Assembly: GCA_034620365.1 (NCBI GenBank)
Contig: JAQGEQ010000254.1
Location: 248,001 to 312,000, forward strand
DNA length: 64,000 nt
From: Pegea sp. RAD2-039
Taxonomy: Eukaryota > Chordata > Thaliacea > Salpida > Salpidae
Direction of reading: 5' to 3'
Shown piece by piece: positions 23,401-36,783 of the stretch. The notes beneath the pieces were generated by a model. That model had not been told where the DNA came from. It was given only the letters and a program-made list of their open reading frames with translations, and did no database searches. The translations under genes and the position numbers were made by a program. The stretch's first letter is position 1; every line of letters starts with the position of its first letter.

Positions 23401-25151
23401 AAGAATGAAAAGATCTTTATTATTGGCGGAGAGACACAGAGCAGAGTCAGCAGAAGTTATTTTGGAACAATTAAATTGATTAGCTTTTTAGTTTCACCGA
23501 CTTATTAACAAATATTTCAACTAATTTTCCAAAAAATCTTTTCTGTTTATTCTATAAATTTATGTCTTAATGAATGTCTTAATTGAATGCTAAGACACAA
23601 GCAAAAATAAACAAACTGAATAACAAACTGAAATTAAAGGTCATTTTATCGGATGTGTACTGTTTAAATGGAGACACTAATAATTGGCATATCATCTCAT
23701 CACTTAATACTCCTCGTTTTCTTGCCTCTGTTGTAACATCTCCAGACGAAGACACAATCTTTGTTCTTGGTGGGATCGGACCGTCCGGTCTTCTTGCCAG
23801 CATGGAGGTCTTTTAAGATTGTGATTCAGTTTGTTTTAAAATATTTTTTTGTAGATGATATCATCACCTAGATTAAGTTCCAGATGGAAGTTTCTAGAAA
23901 GTTTCCCTGAAGCGCGATGCGCTCAAACAATCGCGTTTTTTGACGGCGAGCTCTGTACCTATGGAGGTTATGTTCCTAACAGGTCGTATCTCTTTAAAAA
24001 TTTGAAAATATTTTATTTAATATTTGAAGTTATGATAATAGATTTACTTACTTTTCTAACTTGAACTTTTTGATGTAATTTAGTTGAAAATATTCAAATA
24101 ATATTTAAATTTATATTTTTGTAAATATGTTATGAATCCAAAACTTCCAAAAAAATTAGTAAACAAATTGCGTAACATCAAAAGATTGTTTTGAAAATCA
24201 GACTTTGATAAATGAACATTTTCTATTTGAAAAGTAAGATATTTTGCTAGTAGAAAACAATTTCTTAATTCACTTTTAAAGTTAAGTAGAACCAATTTTC
24301 TTGCCTTATGTTCAATTAGTAGAAATTTGTTTCAGAAATTTAATAAATTACAAAGGAGTAAGAAACCTTTTAGTTTTTTAAACAACAAATGATCTTAAGA
24401 TATTGAAAATATTTTGTTAAATTAAAAAAAAAAACTTTAGATTTTAAATCTTTTAATTTCTATTTTATTTATTTTTTTACAATTTCTGAAAAATATAAAC
24501 AAAATTTAACTTTAAATTCGAAAAATACTCAAGCAACTAAAGAAACCTTCACAATATAAAAGAAATATTTTTATTCACAATAAGTAATCGTACAAGCACT
24601 ATAAAAAATTTTAAGAATAGATAAAATAGTCCTTGTGCTTTTAAAACAGTCTTATTTTGATAAAGTTTTTCTTTAAGTTTTAAATTGAGGTGACTTTTGT
24701 AAAAAATAGATAAGATAAATAATGTACACTTAAATTGGATCAACTTAACTAGAGCCGGAAACTTTAAAATGGAAGTTAAACAAACTAGTACTTATTACAA
24801 GTAGAAAAACTTGAAATAAACTTTGAAACAGAATATAAAATATTTAAATCTTTACTAAATCAGCTACTTAACTTTCTTTCAAGATTTTATTTTTTCGGTT
24901 TTTCATCTGATGGTTAAATTGTTGAAATCTTCTTTTTCAAATTAAATATAGCGATAAATCAAACTTTTTTAAACGATCAAATTTGTTCTAGAGGTGATAA
25001 AGATGCGTCGACCTTCCGTAGAGACTTCTATAAGTTTTCCAACAACAGATGGGTGAAGAAAATTCACGAAGTGAAATGTGTTTCAAGAAATGTTTACTCC
25101 ACTTGTGTCAAAGTCCAAATTAGTCTTTGTCAAATTGGATTTGAATTCTAA
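20446..25151 (+). CDS. BTB-BACK-Kelch protein (KLHL family, cullin-3 adaptor type)
   Basis: Eleven exons: 20446-20564, 20866-21064, 21256-21480, 21544-21690, 21750-21843, 21969-22244, 23068-23229, 23276-23445, 23640-23807, 23855-23982 and 24992-25151, giving 615 residues, the usual KLHL size. The BTB domain is about residues 20-125 (LTDITFIVEGKKLIPCHRSV, TCPYFRGMFTNSL, VNYLYTGKAIL). BACK follows (ASNCLQAYSFSKR, EASLSWLAHDLRQR). At least five Kelch blade ends are visible: YLLGG, YVLGG, FIIGG, FVLGG and CTYGG. Such proteins recruit substrates to cullin-3 ubiquitin ligases; the substrate here is unknown. An Asp-rich loop (DDDDDDLSDGD) precedes the first blade. Of the acceptors before exon 6, only the one at 21967 keeps the frame. 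Which KLHL orthologue this is cannot be settled by eye. Confidence 0.9.
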
Positions 25152-28100
25152 ATATCAATTTTGTTGCATCGTAAATAATAGTCGAAATCTTTTAAAAATT
25201 CTTTAAACAAATTACTTTTGTTGAATTTATTTCTTGAGCTTGACTCTAAACTGAATCCTAAATTTGACTCAAATAATCAAATAATAAAAAAATTATATAT
25301 AATCAAACAATATGATTATTTGGATAAATGTTTTCGTCTATCTTAAATAACTTAAAAAAGTGTTTTAATCTATTAAGAAGTATTTAACTAAAGTTTTCGT
25401 TATCATAACTCATTAATCACATTAAAAATGTATTTAATTCATTCTAGAAATTATAGCTTTGATAATATTACCGATATTTTACAAAGGCTTAAAAGATTAG
25501 GACTGTAGTGTAAAGATTTTGCTTCTATACAATAACAGTCCTTAAAAGTAATACAAAATTAATCTTATCTGTTACTTAGAATAAGTTTTAAGGCTGTTTT
25601 TATTTTTACTGACATTTTTTATTGTAATTTAGATATTGTTTGGTAAATATAATAATTTTATTTTTGTAACTTGTCACTTTGTCAAAATTAAATCGTTGAA
25701 AATTGATTCAATTTTGATTTATAATTTCTTTATTTGTACTGGTGACGTTAATCGCAGCTATTGATCTTGAAATGATGTCAAGCAAGTTTATTTTTAACTT
25801 CAATTTGATGCGTCATTATCAGTTCAATATTTGCTTAAAAATAATTTTAAAGAATTAAAATAAATAAAAACAAAGTTTACAGTTTGAACTATAAAGAATC
25901 CTGATTTTCAAAACTGTTTTTGAAATTGTTATTATCAACCAATGAATCTAATTTTCAAACTAATGAAACAATAAATTCATTCTACAAAAACTAAATAACA
26001 ATTTAATACATTAATCGTTTCAATATTGTTTTGATTACATTTTTTACATAATAAAGAAGTTAGAATTCTTTAAATCCTAATATATTCAGTTTACTTAGTC
26101 ACTGTTGTACACTCTCAATAATTTATAATAATACATTATTAATGCAATATTATAGTCTTATACTTAAATAATTTATAATTTAGCAAAAAAAGTAACTTTT
26201 AAAGAAGTTAAAAAAAGAGCTACAAAAGCAAGAAAATGCAAACAGAGCAAACGAATCAGTTGTAAATATTGTACTTTGTGAAGAATATTCTTAAAAGAAA
26301 GTCTGATAATTAGAATGATAGAGATTTTAAAGATATAAGAAAGAAAAGAAAACTTCATTTAACTTAATTGATTCTAAATTTTGAAGTCATTTATCTTGGT
26401 TATTTTTATTTCTGATCAATTAATTGCTAATCGTTGATCTATAATTATAACATAGCTTAAATCAATTATAAAAAACAAATAAGATTTTTTAATCTTAATT
26501 TAATGATTTTTGAAATATTTGCAAACTTGAACTGAATGAAAAAGTTTTTATAATGTATCTGAAAAACAAAAGCGATCAAAATAAAACGTTAATGACACTT
26601 GAGTTTCAAGTTCATTTTAGTAAATCAATATCCTATTCAAAATTTGATGTTCATTCTATTAAAACTAGTTTGAGATTGTATTTTTTGTAAAATTTTCTTA
26701 GTTTCGTCAGTCATCTAGTTGATTTTAATTTATAAAGAGCATAAAACCAGCAGAATAATTTCATTTATTTTCTAAAAGGTGTTTTAGTTTTTTTGAGAAG
26801 TGAATAGTTTCTTTAAAATGTCAGATAAGTTTAAAAGTTTAAACTTTAAATTTCTGCCAAATGTTATCTTAGTTTTTTTTTAAAGCGTTTAGTTTAACTC
26901 ATTTAACACTTTTTTGTTTATTTTATAAATTAAAATTGTCATTTAAACCTTTTAATGTATAAAATTTGTTTCAATTTTAAACATATTAAGCAAGAATTAA
27001 GACGATTTAGTTTGACTATTTGAAAAATCATTCAAACCTTTATGTAATTGGATTTTTAATTTTAAGATAAATAGTTTGGCGTTTCAAATATAAAAAATAG
27101 CTTTACTAAAAGCTTGAAAGCATGCATAAATATCTATACGGCATTCTTACATTATACAAGGTTTTTACGTATATAACTATGGTTTTAGTGGTTACGACAG
27201 AACACAATATTTACAAGAGTGTTTCTCAAAAGTTATTCTTGCTACTAAATAGTCATCAAAAAAATATTTATTAACAATCTATTTTAGTTTGAGTAAAGTT
27301 AACAAAAAACTAATAACAATAAGTAAAAAGTAAAAGACCATTTCATTATAAGGAGAATGTTTAAATACATATATAAACGAAAGTAGTTAACAAAAGATTT
27401 TCTAAAAGTTATGGTTAAATGGAACCATTTGAAAGATTCTGTATTAAGTTCATCGTTTCAAAGACGTCATCACCGTTATGATTGAAGTGTTAGCAACTTT
27501 TAATGACGTTTTTCTCTTGTAGTCATATGGTAGTTATTTGCAACAAAGTGAAAATATATTCTTTGAATGAATGTGAAAAGCAAAATTAGATATTTTTATA
27601 TTTTGTGCTGATCAAAATGTTTAATTAACTTTTAAATGAACGTAATTCTGAAGTCTTGAAAGATGAGGACAAGGTGTTTATGTAACAGCAGTTATTTACC
27701 TAAATAACAATCAATTTCATTCAGCAACACACACGGATTAAGTGATTATGAAACTTGACAAAACTCCAAAACAAAAAGAAGCTTAAATAAAAACAATTGA
27801 GTAAAGACAATGAACAAAGAAAGACAAAGTAATTTGGTTTGATAACAGCAACAAATTTTAATTTTAAAGATATTCCTTTCATGTTATGCAACTCAAAATT
27901 TTGTGAAAGACTAAAAACTATTTGTAGAAATGTTTTTTAAATGTACTGCTGCAACCACACAGGAACTTTTTTAAGTTAAATTGGACAAATTGAGTGTTTT
28001 TGGTCGCTTCCAACTAGCATTTTTAAAGTTGGGTTATTAATTTTAAGACCTGTATACATCTTAGTGAAGTTTTAAATGAGAAAACAGGAGGTCAAAATAA

Positions 28101-31100
28101 TCAATAACAGCGTTGAAAACTCGTTGAAAACCTAATTAAGTACTGAGTATTTAAGTAAAGTGAGCTTGAATAACCTGTATAAAGGTTTTTTTTTTACTTG
28201 CAGCTTGGTTTTTGATCCAAACATACTAAGTACTTACTTTTTTAATTATTCAAGTTATTTTAATTTAAGTACAAACTTATCTTTAAAAACTTTAAAAATC
28301 GAATTTAACTGTTGTTTGCAAACTATGTGATAATGATTGCATTTATTTTTATCTTAACGTTTCAAATATGTCAGAAACATACATATACACAATTCGCATC
28401 ACTTTAGATAAACACAAAAGAATTATTGGAGTTGAACATCAAAATTGAATCGATAAATTGATGTTTAAGTCTTTTTCGTGAACATTTTAAAATGTCAGAG
28501 TTTTTTATGTAAAGTTCACAACAATTCAATTTAATATCCATAAATAAATGTGAAGTTACAAAACCAGAAAAAGCCAGTTTGAAACATTTGTGTTTATAAC
28601 TATAGTATATCAAACAATAAAGTTGAATGTTTTTCATTCGACTAAAACAACTCCACTCACGGTTTATAAAAAAGAAAATTAAACATAAATAGCCACCAAA
28701 GATCCAAAAAGCAAACTTGATTTTACAGGCGATTAAACTCATTGTTATATTCAAGAAAAGCTTTTAGTATAATCTTACAACCACTGCTTATTAGTTGATA
28801 AGATATAAAATAAATTTTACATTGTAAAATTAAATTCAAGTATTTTTTATTTTATTTCTTTTTAATTATCTCTGATTCATTTAATAAATAATAAAAATTA
28901 TTAATAATTGATCAGATAAGAAATTATATTTTTACCTAAAGATGTAAGATATGCAATTGTCAAAGCCTAACAATTAATAATATTTAATTAATATTAACTA
29001 TTGTTTGTTTTTACTTATAGTACAATCTTTGAATTGCACAATTTATATTAAATGTGTTGAAACTAACTTTCTAACTTATGCTAAAGGTTGCCTAGGTCTT
29101 GCGAGAATCAGTTATCTCTAAATTTGGTTGAGTTTTGAAAAAGTAAAATTGAATAAAAGCGATTTTTTCAAAATAGTTTTATTTTGTTATCAGCAGATTC
29201 TTTTATATAATCATTCATCATTACACAATAAACTTTCTTTTTCTTAATTAACATAAGAAAGATATTTTAAGGTCTGAAAGAAAGTATACGTATCAAATGT
29301 TAGCTATTTCAGATATAAGAAAATTATTCATTAAAAGAAAACTTTTCAGATTTGAATAAGTTTACCGAACCAGAAACTATCAAGTACTGTTGTAAAAGAG
29401 AAATAGATATTTATAAAATTGTATTAATAAATATTTCGAAATCAAGAAGAGAAGACAGTTTTCAAGCATAATGGAAAGTTTTTACAAAGTTTGTTGATGA
29501 GTTACTTTTAGGTAATTTGGCGAATTCCTGAATAGTTAATTTAAAGCCAACAGGATATTAAGTAGATTATTGTAAAAAATCTAATATTGACTTGTTAATT
29601 TACACTATTTTGTTGAAGTCACATTTTGTTGTGTTTTTGTTTAAATTGTCATTCAAAAAAAAGTTTAAATATTTGAAGATTAAAAAAAAACAGCTAAAAA
29701 AGGGAATTTTTTGAAATTTTTAATAAACCAATTCATGTAATTTTGCGCTTTGTACATTACCATAAACATACATGTTTCAAATTTGTTGACATCGAATTCC
29801 ATTGACTATTAGAAGATGTTTACCTTTTAAGATATATTCAAAAAAATTAATTATGTTAAACTTAGTTTTTATTCTGTTTTGTAAACTATTTTTTAATTAT
29901 TTAGTTCTTAAAAGTTGCATAATAACAATCCTAACTTTTGTGATGCTTTGGTTAAATATTTGATAAAATTTACATATTAAAATTGTGACAGAAAAACTCT
30001 AAATTTTTTAACAAAACTTTTCCACGTTCAACTTTAATAATGAAGCAACGCCATAAAGCTGTTTACCTAGAAGCCAAAATGATTATCGATTTTTTTATTT
30101 AAACAAAGTATTATCGTATTCTGTGCATAATCTAATTTTGTTTATTTTTCAAAATTAATTTTAATCAAATTTAAATTTAAGAAAGTGTGACAAGTTTTGA
30201 AAAAAAAAGAGAATATTGGAATTTGGATTTTGAAAAAGTTTTTTCTCCTTTCAATGTATTTCTTGTTACTTGAAAATGAGAAAAAAATTATATTGAACTT
30301 TAAAAACTATTTTTGAATAAAAATTTAATTGTATCATAAATAAAACAAAACTAAAAATAAGATTTGAATGCAGAAACATTGAACAGAATGTAACTTTAAT
30401 AAAACTTCTTTATCAACTTTATTCTGTTTACATTTTACATTTTCTCTAAATAATTGAATTTAAATTCAACATTTAACTTTAATAAGTCTGAACGGATTTA
30501 AACCAAATTTACTTATGAATGACGCAGAGCAAAATCATTTAAATTATATGACGCAAAATTAGCAAATTTAATTATTTTAGTTAAAAACACGACTTTTTTA
30601 CTTTTCCAGTTTAAAAATCATCAAATTTTGTTTTTCAGATTTTATTCAAAGCGAGAACTTTTTTCAAACATTTCGCAATTTTGATATTCTAAGAAAAATT
30701 AATTATTGAGTTATCCTTTATGTAAATAAGTCTTTAAATATTTTATTAATAAGTTTATTCCGTTTTAGATAAAAATAATTTTAGTCAACTGAAAATTAAT
30801 AATTTAATCTAAAGGCAAATCCAACTAAAATTAGCATAGAATCGCTAGCAGCGGTGTTTATTTACAAAATATTATGCATAGAATCTAGTAGTTGTTTGTA
30901 ACTTCACCGAATTGATGCGTTTATTAAATATTCATGATGTCTAAACTTATAACTAGAACACAAAGCTTATGAAAGCTTATTATTAACAATTACTTTTATT
31001 TGCAGCCTTTTTTAAGTTGTTACTTAAAGACTGTGGATGCCAATTATAACATCAGCTGATTACTAATCAACTCTTGAAAAAATTAGCTGAGTTTTATCAA

Positions 31101-32203
31101 GGTACAATTTTAAACTATTTTAGTGACTTCAGCTTGATTAGTTTGAAATTTAATTTATTGATTAAGTTTTATAAAAAGCTAATTACATTTCATTATAATC
31201 TTCTGTGAAATTTTCCAAGATTTTCAATAAATAAAATTACAAGCTTTCAAAGTTTTATCATTTTTTGTTAATTTCTCCTCATTATTAAAAAATCTTTGAC
31301 AACTTTCCAACTTTAGGATGTTCTTCTATGTCTGAATAACGATGTTCTTTTCACAGATTGCTCATCTTTAATCATCAACTTACAAACGTGATTGCTTTTC
31401 TCAGAACAAATTTTCAAGATTCAACATTCAACTTACTGTAAGCAAAGTAGAATTTGGCACGCTCTATAGCCAGCTACATATCTTTAATTACGTCAACATG
31501 CTTTTAGCGGATTAATAAAATAAATACACACGTGTCCAGGGTACAAGGACAGGAATTTATTATGTTAGGACTTTGCGTAAGATTTTTGAAGCAATTTTAG
31601 TAAATTCAAGATATTATAAAATCCTTAATGAGCAAAAAATTTGAAGTAGAAACTAAAAAAAAGTTTTTAAGAAAAGTCTGAAGGTCAACTAAAGGATATT
31701 TATCTAATTTACTTGTAAGACTGAAAATATGTTCTATTTATTAATACATGGCATCGATAAGGTTATACTGAAGTTCTTGTTCAATAATCGAGACACCGTT
31801 ATCTTGTTTTATTTATTTTTAAAGCAATTTCTTCATCTTCAATATCTGCTGAATCATTATTTACAGTTGAATATAAAAAGCGATTTTTTATGAAAAAGAC
31901 ATTTTCTATTCGATCAGATATTTGCTAAGACTAACCGAAAAAAATAGAAAAATCAGTTTTGTTTTTTCCAATTGACATTTTAAAAGTTATCAATCAATTT
32001 GAATCACTTAAAAGTTCCTTAAAAACTGGAAAAATGGGAAAAAATCGAACTTTTAGTTTATTCATTAAATACTGCAATTTACCAATCTTGCAGTTAATCG
32101 ATTTCTACCTCTTCTATTTACCTTGATGACGTCGTCAAAAAAAAGCCTTGAGCGAGAGCATTAAAAAATTCTAGTGAAAAAGGAAAAAGAGAATATAGCT
32201 CAG
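25152..32203. other. Long AT-rich intergenic region
   Basis: Seven kilobases with no exon I can support. The largest open frame (minus, 28404-28754, 116 codons) looks like chance in AT-rich DNA. Isolated motifs include AGACGTCATCA near 27463 and a GTTTATTTAC forkhead-like site near 30857. A TATAATT/AATTATA background makes many hairpins meaningless. It may hold distal regulatory DNA for the calmodulin-like gene. Confidence 0.5.
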
Positions 32204-32211
32204 TATAAAAG
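32204..32211 (+). promoter_or_regulatory. TATA box of the calmodulin-like gene, with a CRE-like site upstream
   Basis: TATAAAAG lies 71 bp before the start codon at 32275, a spacing that fits a short 5' UTR. A CRE-like GATGACGTCGTC lies about 75 bp further upstream, near 32126-32137. Confidence 0.6.
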
Positions 32212-32274
32212 AGACAGCTGTAGCTTTTACTACGTTTTTTGAGACTAGTTTCAGTATTTTTCGAGTCTTACACG

Positions 32275-33471
32275 ATGAGGAACGATTATAGCAGTAGAAT
32301 TTACAGTGTCGGCCATTGGAAGGTAAGATGATAAGAAAATGAAGATCTCTTGATCTAAGGACTTTTTTTAATCAGCTGGTTTTTATTTAAGGTTATGGAA
32401 GACTCATTACCACCAGAGTTATTAGAAGAGTATAAGCAAGCTTTCCAAATACTTGATCGTAAAAATATTGGAATGATTTCACTTCGGGTAAGTTATCTGC
32501 AATTAAATTTGATTCATTTGTAAATAATTTTCTATCAAAACAGGATCTTTCAACTGTCACTTGCTCTATTGGTATTCAGCTAACAGAACCTGAACTCCGT
32601 TTATATGTGACTCAGATCACAGGATCATCTATGGAAGGATATGATGCAGTAACCTGCGTCATTGACTTCAAAAATTTCCTCTTTTTAATGGCTGTTATAC
32701 TCACTGTAAGTACCAACTCATTGTTTGTTGATTTGTTGTGAAATATGATTCTTATCTAGGAGTGTATATCCGGAGAAGAGGTCTTGAGGATCTTTAAAGA
32801 GTTTGATAAAGATGGGGATGGTTTTATATCACCACATGAGTTAAAAGCTCTTTTGTCGAGATATGGTCACGAAGCTACTGATGATGAAGTTAAAGTGAGT
32901 CTTGATGATTTGATGATGTAGATTTGAGATTAACAATCTTGATTTACAGGCAATGATGGAAGAGGCTGATAAGGATGGTGATGGAATGGTTAGTTTACAT
33001 GAATTTATCAATGTGATGTCAACTTCAAATTTGATGCAAACACGAATTCTTCAAAATCTTCTTCCTGGAGATCAGCCATCATCAACTCATAGTGATCTTA
33101 CAGTAAAATCTCCTCCAAATATAATCCCAGAAGATGATGAGTCTTCATGTTCAACAAACGAAGACTCTTGTAATTTCACTGATGATGATAAAAGTCTAAT
33201 GTTTGATCCGAAAAACAGAAGACGAAGAAAAAGCGTTGTTGATTGGCTGAAAATAAAGTCACGTGATTACGCAAAAAACGGACAACAAGGTTTTAGTAAC
33301 AGCAATAATAACAGCAACAATAACAATACTAACAACGAAAACAATAATGTGGCACCTTCGATGCAAGGTAAAAGGCGAAAAAGCATCACTAAAAGATTCT
33401 CAATCACAATTGATCTGATGAAGAAACAAGTTTCAAGATCAAAGCTCAGAATGATTCCAGATGAGAACTAA
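32275..33471 (+). CDS. Calmodulin-like EF-hand protein with long basic C-terminal tail
   Basis: Five exons: 32275-32322, 32392-32487, 32544-32705, 32760-32894 and 32950-33471, giving 320 residues. Residues about 20-170 follow the calmodulin/troponin C plan of four EF hands. The first two loops are degenerate (DRKNIGMISLRD; no acidic loop in the second). Hands three and four are canonical (DKDGDGFISPHE and DKDGDGMVSLHE), so calcium binding is expected only in the C-lobe. The last roughly 145 residues have no counterpart in calmodulin: an acidic Ser-rich part, RRRRKSVVDWLKIKSR, an Asn-rich run from AAC/AAT repeats, then KRRKSITKRFSITIDLMKKQ. RRKS sequences fit protein kinase A sites. The protein could be a membrane- or partner-tethered calcium sensor. 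I do not recognise an orthologue. Confidence 0.85.
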
Positions 33472-34866
33472 GGATCAAATATAAGATCAATATATATACA
33501 AATGGTGTTAGAAGGTGTTAGTTACGGTGGAGTCGAGAAAGAAGAGGAACAAATAGAAGTATCTTGCCAAATATGTTGAAAAACTGAGCATAAGTTACTA
33601 TTTGTAAGTTTAACTATTTACCATTATCAATCCTCCATCTTTTCTTTTTGAGTTTGACGATCTTTGTCAATTCTTCTTTAATATTTAGTTAAATGATTGT
33701 TTATTATTTTCAATTTTTCTAAAGCTTATCAATATTTTTGTGCAATAAATCGCTGAACTAATAAAACAAAAATTGAATTGATGAATGTTTGAAAAAATAA
33801 TCAGGTAATTTTTACAAGAATTTAATCTTACAGATATTTCAATAGTTTTATTTTTGGCTATATATCTAACTTCAGTTTGCTGGTTGAAAATATTGAACAA
33901 TTCAAACGTTCTTGGCTTCAAATATTAAAGATAGAAGCTTGAAATTTAAAACTACAATTAAGGAATGCTAATGATACAAACGTTTATAGCCAGTGAAATA
34001 ATAGAGTCAATTAGGAAATGAATGAAGTTCTATTAGTCTTTATTCAGTTGTTCTTGTGGTATAAACACTAATGACAAATTTATAAGCTTACATCTCATTT
34101 TCTAAAATCATCAAGTACCAAGACTGAATTTTGTTAATTCCCAAATGGGTATGACGTTATTGGATGAAAGAAAATGCTCATCAGGAACTTTCTCTCTATC
34201 TATCTACTGTAATGTATCAAATGCGACAAAACACGCTTTTTTTCATTACATTGAACTTTACTAATGCAAATGTTTCTGTATTTTTATTTCTGCCAGTCAA
34301 CAGTGAAATTTGAAACACGAAGCTAAAAGCAGTAGTCAATAATACTCACAAATATTAAAAGCATAAGTAAATCTGTCAGATAATTTGATTGTGGTTTATT
34401 AAAGAAACTAATTTCCAACATTAAAATTAACTACGATTAAAAATGAGTAGTATTTTATGATAAGTACATCATTAGTGAAGTACTTCAAATTTTCTTCGTT
34501 TGTGTTTTTAGATTTCGAACATAAGACTAACAGCGTTATAACTCAAGCTCGCTCCAAGTGAGCAAATCTCATTTGTATTTCTACCGTTTGAAGTTTTAAA
34601 AGTAATTGAAAAATAATCTTGACTTTAATTTGTTCTTTAAAAACCAGAATTCACTTGAGATTGATTTTATAAGTAACTAATAAGCAGCAAATCAGTGATT
34701 AGTTGGTACAAATCAAACTAATTTTATACCTTATCATCTACTTAAACTACTTAAACTCATTAAACCTAAAGCCGCAGGCTATAAGATATTTCAGTTTAAG
34801 TCTAATTTCAAACTTGTTCATAAGCTTTGTAAGTAAACTGCAGATAAGCAAGCAATAGAAAGCTCA
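33472..34866. other. Intergenic region after the calmodulin-like gene
   Basis: About 1.4 kb, AT-rich. It probably includes the 3' UTR of the calmodulin-like gene, with an AATAAA candidate near 33745. No coding content recognised; the minus-strand open frame at 33685-33921 has no supporting feature. Confidence 0.45.
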
Positions 34867-35009
34867 ATGAATAGCTTAGAAACAGAGGATTCTGAAGTTG
34901 ATATTGAAAAAAAAGATGAAGAAATAAAAGTTAACAGGAAAACTTTTTATGGATATGCTCTAGGCATTGGACTTTCTTATTTATTATACGGTCTGATTCA
35001 AGAAAAAAT
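34867..35009 (+). CDS. Second SLC35B1-type first exon (alternative first exon or truncated duplicate)
   Basis: Starts at ATG 34867 and ends at a GT donor after the codons for QEK plus two bases. That is the same phase and same residue as exon 1 of SLC35B1, 1.9 kb downstream. The 47 residues comprise an acidic leader (MNSLETEDSEVDIEKKDEE) and a first membrane helix GYALGIGLSYLLYGLIQEK, which parallels [20 protein letters not shown] of the downstream copy. If spliced to exon 2 at 36969 it would give a full transporter with a longer acidic cytosolic N-terminus. A local acceptor near 35113 (ttttgcag) would instead give a short, unrelated tail ending at a nearby stop. Either an alternative promoter isoform or a decaying duplicate is possible. 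Confidence 0.55.
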
Positions 35010-36783
35010 GTGAGTTTACACAATTTTGAGCTTTTACTTCGTGTTCTTTTAAAGATATTTTAAAAATCTAATCTTTCTGATTGATAATATTTCTAATCTT
35101 TTGATTTTGCAGGAAAATTACAAAAATAATTTCAATTTTAGATATTAAAGTTTATCGACTTATAAATTTCCAAATCAATATAATGTAAATAATTCAACTC
35201 GGAGTAATCAATTTTTAATTAGACAAAAATTTTTACAATAAACTAGTATTGGCATGTTTGTTGTGATATCATAATTTTATATTTAGTAGTTTATGTAATC
35301 AAATTTTAGACTTCTTTAAAAAGCTATATTAAGCAAATAAGTTTTGACGTTAAGATAATGAAATCAAATTTTTGTTAATTATTTTATGTCATTTTAAGAA
35401 GCTTTTTGTTTTCGTATAGTTGAATGAATTAAAAAAAATATGTTTGCTGATACATCAACAACATTTTTATTTTTACTGTACTTAAAGGCGTATCTTTATT
35501 ATATAACATATAATCACATAATGAAATAGTTTACTATAATGAATCAATTTCGGTATTCTATAAACTACTTGAAAAAATGAAAAATATTGCAAAATATACC
35601 TTATAACTGATAAAAACAAAAGTTTAGTAACCTTATAATTCATAAGCCTTATATAGTCGCTAAATAACCAGTTTAAAAGATTTATTTTGTTGCTTTTAAA
35701 ATAGGTGTTTTTAAAAGAATTGTTGCTTATAAATTTACTGAAGTCTGCATAATAGAAAAAATGTATTTAATTTCAAATAGTTAAAATTATTACTTATCAA
35801 AAAAATTGGTTCCAGAGAAATCATCAGACATCGTTGCTTTGTTGAGAAAACCAAATATTATTATATGATTTGAAATTTGTGAAATAGTGTTTCTATGAAA
35901 TCAGTCGTGGCATTTACAAACGACGTAGAAAAGGGAAAGCCCCGTAAAGTAGTTATCACATGCATTTACTGAAGTAAATTTAGAGTGAATTTCTTTATTT
36001 ACTTTACTATTACTTTCATCTTTCTGCTTATAACTAGCAAATTGAATAAAAATGTATTTTTTTATGTTTGATGATAGTTTGTAAAAGTAAATACTCTACT
36101 TTATTATTTATTTCGTAAATTTTATTTTATATTTTAACTGATTTTACTATTTGTACTAATTAGTTACAGTTTATAATTCTTTAAGTATATTTTAATTAAT
36201 TAATAAATCTTAACTAATTTGAAACAAATTTTTAATTAAATTTTTTATTTATGAATTAGATTAACAATATAATTGAAACTGTTATAAAGTTATTCTATTT
36301 ATAATATAGATGCTTCGTCCATACTTTAGTATAAAAAATATTTTTTTGACCATATCTAAGAGATTTTATATTTCATTGAGATGAGGAAATATTAAAAATA
36401 TTTTAAAATGATTATTTTAATTACTATAATGATTATAAATGTCAATCTAAACTATTTACCAAAAAATGTTCTTTCTTTAATTATGTATTATTAGTTTATT
36501 CAATTTATTATCTTTTTAAAACAAATTCTTAGTTTATCATTATTTTAAGTTATTGATTTCAAATGATATTGGTATATAAATACTCTAAATTTATTACTAT
36601 AGTAAAACAAGTGCATCTGTTTTATAATCAACTTATTTAAAATAAACTTTTCAATTAAATATAAAAAGTAACTGATGCTTATTTGGCTTTAAGTAATTTG
36701 AATGATTAATATTTTTAAATATTTGTTTATAAAATTGCAGGCATAGGCATAAGTTAGGGTAAAATATAATTAGATTGTCAAAC
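35010..36783. other. AT-rich stretch between the two SLC35B1-type first exons
   Basis: About 1.8 kb. No further SLC35B1 exon is recognisable apart from the weak candidate near 35113. Nothing else seen. Confidence 0.45.

Noticed and set aside
28404-28754. 116-codon minus-strand open frame in the 7 kb desert
   Set aside because: Composition is Phe/Ile/Lys/Asn-rich as expected from AT-rich noise; no motif, no splice partners, no recognisable family.
31533-31554. TGTCC/GGACA inverted repeat resembling a hormone or p53-type element
   Set aside because: Five-base arms with a 9-nt spacer fit no established element and are expected by chance at this scale.
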